Below are positions 62,886-64,000 of a stretch of 64,000 nucleotides of DNA, in pieces. The stretch is taken from assembly GCF_010119975.1 (NCBI RefSeq), contig NZ_CP048222.1, forward strand, positions 5,680,501 to 5,744,500. Reading direction: 5' to 3'. The translations under genes and the position numbers were made by a program. How positions within the stretch are numbered: position 1 is the stretch's first letter; every line of letters starts with the position of its first letter. The DNA comes from Rhodocytophaga rosea. GTDB lineage: Bacteria > Bacteroidota > Bacteroidia > Cytophagales > 172606-1. The notes under the pieces are model-generated. The model searched no databases, was not told the origin of the DNA, and saw only the letters and a list, made by a program, of their open reading frames with translations.

Positions 62886-64000
62886 TTAATAGCTGTCATT
62901 ATTTTCTGTTTTTGAGGCAGAACCCTCTTTCGAAGTAGAAGCATCAACGGCTACATCAGCCATATAATCAGCCGGGAAACCATTTAATTGCCTCCAGATT
63001 TCATACCAGATGGGCACATCATTCAGCATTGCCCAGCCATACACCCCGGAGCCTACCCGTACAGGCTTTGGCCAGGGGTCCTCTTCCGGATCGGGCACCA
63101 CCAGAATGCGGTATTTTCCTTGGCTGTCGATATTATCAATCACGGCTACCTTGCCTCCGAAAGTGCCAAAACTGGTATTGGGCCATCCGGAAAATACCAA
63201 CGCAGGCCATCCGTCGAATTGCAGGCGAACTTTCCTTCCTTTCGTGAGCAGGGGAATATCTACCGGCTTTACGTACAGTTCCACTGCAAGTTCTGGATCA
63301 GCTGGCATTACACTGGCTACCGCCTGTCCTTCTTTCACGGTTTCCCCGATCCCACTTACCAGTGCCTTTACAACATAGCCATCCTGCGGAGCTGTAATGC
63401 CATAAAACGAACTCCTGATCTGCATGTTGGCATACTCATTATTCATCTTGGAAATTTCGCCTTCCGTATCGTACAAATAGCCAAGTGTAGAACTCAAATC
63501 TGATTCTGCTTTGGAGATTTTATCTAAATATTCGGCTTCGAGGGAGTTGAGTTCAATGCGCGAGTTTACCAGTTCGTTTTTAGTAGTATAATACTTGTTT
63601 TCGCTGGATAGCAGTTTGGCAGTAACTTCCTGGAATTTCAGGCGGCGGGTTTCATACTCGGTTAAGGATTTTAAGCCTTGTTTATAGAGTTTTTCCTGGC
63701 GTTCCAGTTGAACCTTGGCGATATCAAAATCGGTTTTGGCGGCCACAAAATCTATGCTGTCGCTTTGTACTTTTAAAGCCGTTTGTTTCACTTTATTACG
63801 GGCTTTATCAAGGCTAAATTTTAGTCCCGATTGCAGGGCTGCAATTTGTTTTTGCAAAGCTTCTGCTTTCTGCCTGGTCGATTTGAGCGTACCTTCTTTT
63901 GCATCAATCTGCTCATCGATTCTTACCAGAAATTCCGGGTCAAAAAACTTGTCTTTTACTTCTGATAGGGTAATAATGGTATCTCCTTTCTTCACAGATT
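62886..64000 (-). CDS. HlyD-family membrane fusion protein, partial
   Basis: At least 371 residues; the frame runs off the window end, so the N-terminus (with the membrane anchor) is missing and the GTG at 63995 is not the true start. Visible parts: the lipoyl half VKKGDTIITL, a long coiled coil (EQIDAKEGTLKSTRQKAEAL through KISKAESDLSSTL), the second lipoyl half APQDGYVVKALVSGIGETV and the beta-barrel with LYVKPVDIPLLTKGRKVRLQF. It links an inner-membrane transporter to the TolC protein encoded four bases downstream. Confidence 0.9.
   Translation of the reverse strand, partial: SVKKGDTIITLSEVKDKFFDPEFLVRIDEQIDAKEGTLKSTRQKAEALQKQIAALQSGLKFSLDKARNKVKQTALKVQSDSIDFVAAKTDFDIAKVQLERQEKLYKQGLKSLTEYETRRLKFQEVTAKLLSSENKYYTTKNELVNSRIELNSLEAEYLDKISKAESDLSSTLGYLYDTEGEISKMNNEYANMQIRSSFYGITAPQDGYVVKALVSGIGETVKEGQAVASVMPADPELAVELYVKPVDIPLLTKGRKVRLQFDGWPALVFSGWPNTSFGTFGGKVAVIDNIDSQGKYRILVVPDPEEDPWPKPVRVGSGVYGWAMLNDVPIWYEIWRQLNGFPADYMADVAVDASTSKEGSASKTENNDSY

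Overview
The window looks like a chromosomal segment of a gliding, aerobic member of the Bacteroidota, most likely order Cytophagales (soil Cytophaga/Rhodocytophaga type; genus not provable from this sequence). Evidence: a GldH gliding lipoprotein gene near a Cys-rich RicT/PSP1 gene, a type IX secretion (T9SS) C-terminal sorting domain, hybrid periplasmic-propeller histidine kinase, LytS/LytTR pair, GH97 and DUF1080 carbohydrate enzymes, TAnnTTTG-type -7 promoter elements, weak ribosome binding sites, and moderate GC genes separated by AT-rich spacers. No rRNA, tRNA, CRISPR array, insertion sequence or prophage was found.

Layout. 1-14.6 kb: 3' truncated GDP-mannose pyrophosphorylase (minus), recQ, purD, ricT, a Tat-type GH5 enzyme, gldH, a LON-domain protein, an Amj-type lipid II flippase candidate, then a one-piece sensor kinase and its LuxR-type regulator. 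14.7-26 kb: small membrane and orphan proteins, a GT2 glycosyltransferase followed by a hexapeptide acyltransferase, an AraC regulator, GH97, then pyrR-pyrB-response regulator-HTTM protein. 26-41.6 kb: truC, an amidoligase overlapping a class I amidotransferase, the YfiH/laccase-domain protein, EamA exporter, DUF2721, SDR, nucleotidyltransferase plus metallophosphoesterase, SIS isomerase, ROK protein, two secreted DUF1080 proteins, DoxX, a triheme cytochrome, and several AT-rich orphan genes. 42-64 kb: a giant NHL/Ig T9SS cargo protein, a glycosyltransferase coupled to a GH1 enzyme, fasciclin, a baeRF protein, a shortened division cluster (rsmH-ftsL-ftsI), LytS/LytTR, twin ferritin-like secreted proteins, a ligase-associated-type helicase, and the TolC and HlyD genes of an efflux system that continues past the window.

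The strongest non-gene signals are (i) a two-copy upstream module (48892-49056 on the minus strand, 56788-56967 on the plus strand) whose three blocks keep order and partly exact spacing and which points in both cases at a gene for an exported protein (fasciclin, ferritin-like pair); and (ii) a set of long imperfect inverted repeats built from short AT-rich words, which usually begin right after a stop codon, including one locus where an 8-bp word has expanded to more than ten tandem copies between ftsL and ftsI.

Together the genes describe an ordinary free-living metabolism (purine and pyrimidine synthesis, cell wall synthesis and division, polysaccharide breakdown, surface polysaccharide building, gliding/T9SS) with a few functionally open pieces: the amidoligase-amidotransferase pair, the HTTM protein next to a lone receiver domain, the twin ferritin-like proteins, and the GT-GH1 pair.
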